64,000 bases of DNA from positions 1,004,283 to 1,068,282 of the forward strand of contig JADCRB010000048.1 in NCBI GenBank assembly GCA_021464245.1, read 5' to 3'. The stretch's first letter is position 1. Every line of letters starts with the position of its first letter. This stretch comes from Carallia brachiata (Eukaryota; Streptophyta; Magnoliopsida; Malpighiales; Rhizophoraceae). The notes beneath the pieces are model-generated. The model was not told the origin of the DNA, did not search any database, and saw only the letters and a program-made list of their open reading frames with translations. This document shows positions 63,901-64,000 of the stretch, piece by piece. The position numbers and the translations under genes are program-made.

Positions 63901-64000
63901 GCAGCATCATATCTAGCTCCTTTATTTCCACAATGGGAAATGACACACACAATAGCACGATCACCACATCAATTTTCAAGCCAACTAGGTCTACTCACCG
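60911..64000. other. Right flank without a recognised gene
   Basis: AT-rich DNA. GC-richer islands at about 61300-61440, 61795-61900 and 62160-62420 may be remnants of transposons or genes but give no recognisable protein. The rest has TA, GT and CT runs (for example 62655-62674 and 63306-63320) and a MITE near the end. Confidence 0.4.
63403..63567. repeat. Fold-back MITE-like repeat
   Basis: The left end ATTTTGTCCAAACAGTATTTATA pairs with the inverted right end ATTTTGTCTAAATAATGTTTATA. The centre is AT-rich. About 165 bp, non-coding. Confidence 0.55.

Overview
The window is nuclear DNA of a dicotyledonous flowering plant. It is AT-rich, its genes have many GT-AG introns, it carries microsatellites and MITEs, and its protein families are plant-specific (an X8-domain GPI protein, an AGL80-like MADS box, a MUSTANG protein, an RCI2 peptide). 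By impression the proteins look like those of a woody dicot such as Citrus, but the sequence alone does not prove a genus. No bacterial-style operons, CRISPR arrays or viral genomes are seen.

Layout: (1) At 2-112 (+) is the last part of an SPT16-like gene. A 3.8 kb Mutator-like element (86-3884, about 230 bp inverted ends, 9 bp target duplication) sits exactly at its stop codon and carries decayed zinc-knuckle and GRF zinc-finger genes. (2) A near-complete SPT16 gene (FACT histone chaperone) lies tail-to-tail with it on the minus strand (5401-8588). (3) 9.6-13.7 kb is AT-rich DNA with a Harbinger-like element, a tRNA-Ile(UAU) gene and three fold-back MITEs, then a small secreted-peptide gene (13819-14123, +). 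(4) 15852-18336 (-) is a seven-exon receptor-like protein kinase. (5) 18.9-27.7 kb is gene-poor, with only two doubtful exon-scale candidates. (6) 27771-33002 (+) is a fifteen-exon haspin kinase. (7) 37567-39991 (+) is a GH17-like/X8 GPI-anchored cell-wall protein whose catalytic glutamates appear to be missing. (8) 40948-43374 (-) is a domesticated MULE transposase of the MUSTANG type with an N-terminal PB1 domain. (9) 45471-48543 (-) is a seven-exon G-patch/C2H2 protein. (10) 50012-50800 (-) is an intronless type I (M-gamma, AGL80-like) MADS-box gene. (11) 56868-57449 (-) is an RCI2/PMP3 membrane peptide. (12) The right flank holds an unrecognised gene fragment, a 1.1 kb nested fold-back structure (59826-60910) and MITEs, with no convincing gene to the end.

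The genes do not form one pathway; this is an ordinary mixed plant neighbourhood. Chromatin and cell-cycle functions (SPT16 twice, haspin, MUSTANG, MADS) happen to be frequent.

A technical pattern matters for any reader. Six otherwise well-preserved genes contain nine single-base insertions or deletions, mostly in short homopolymers. When each is allowed for, total exon length becomes a multiple of three in every case. Draft-sequence error is therefore the simplest explanation, rather than gene death.
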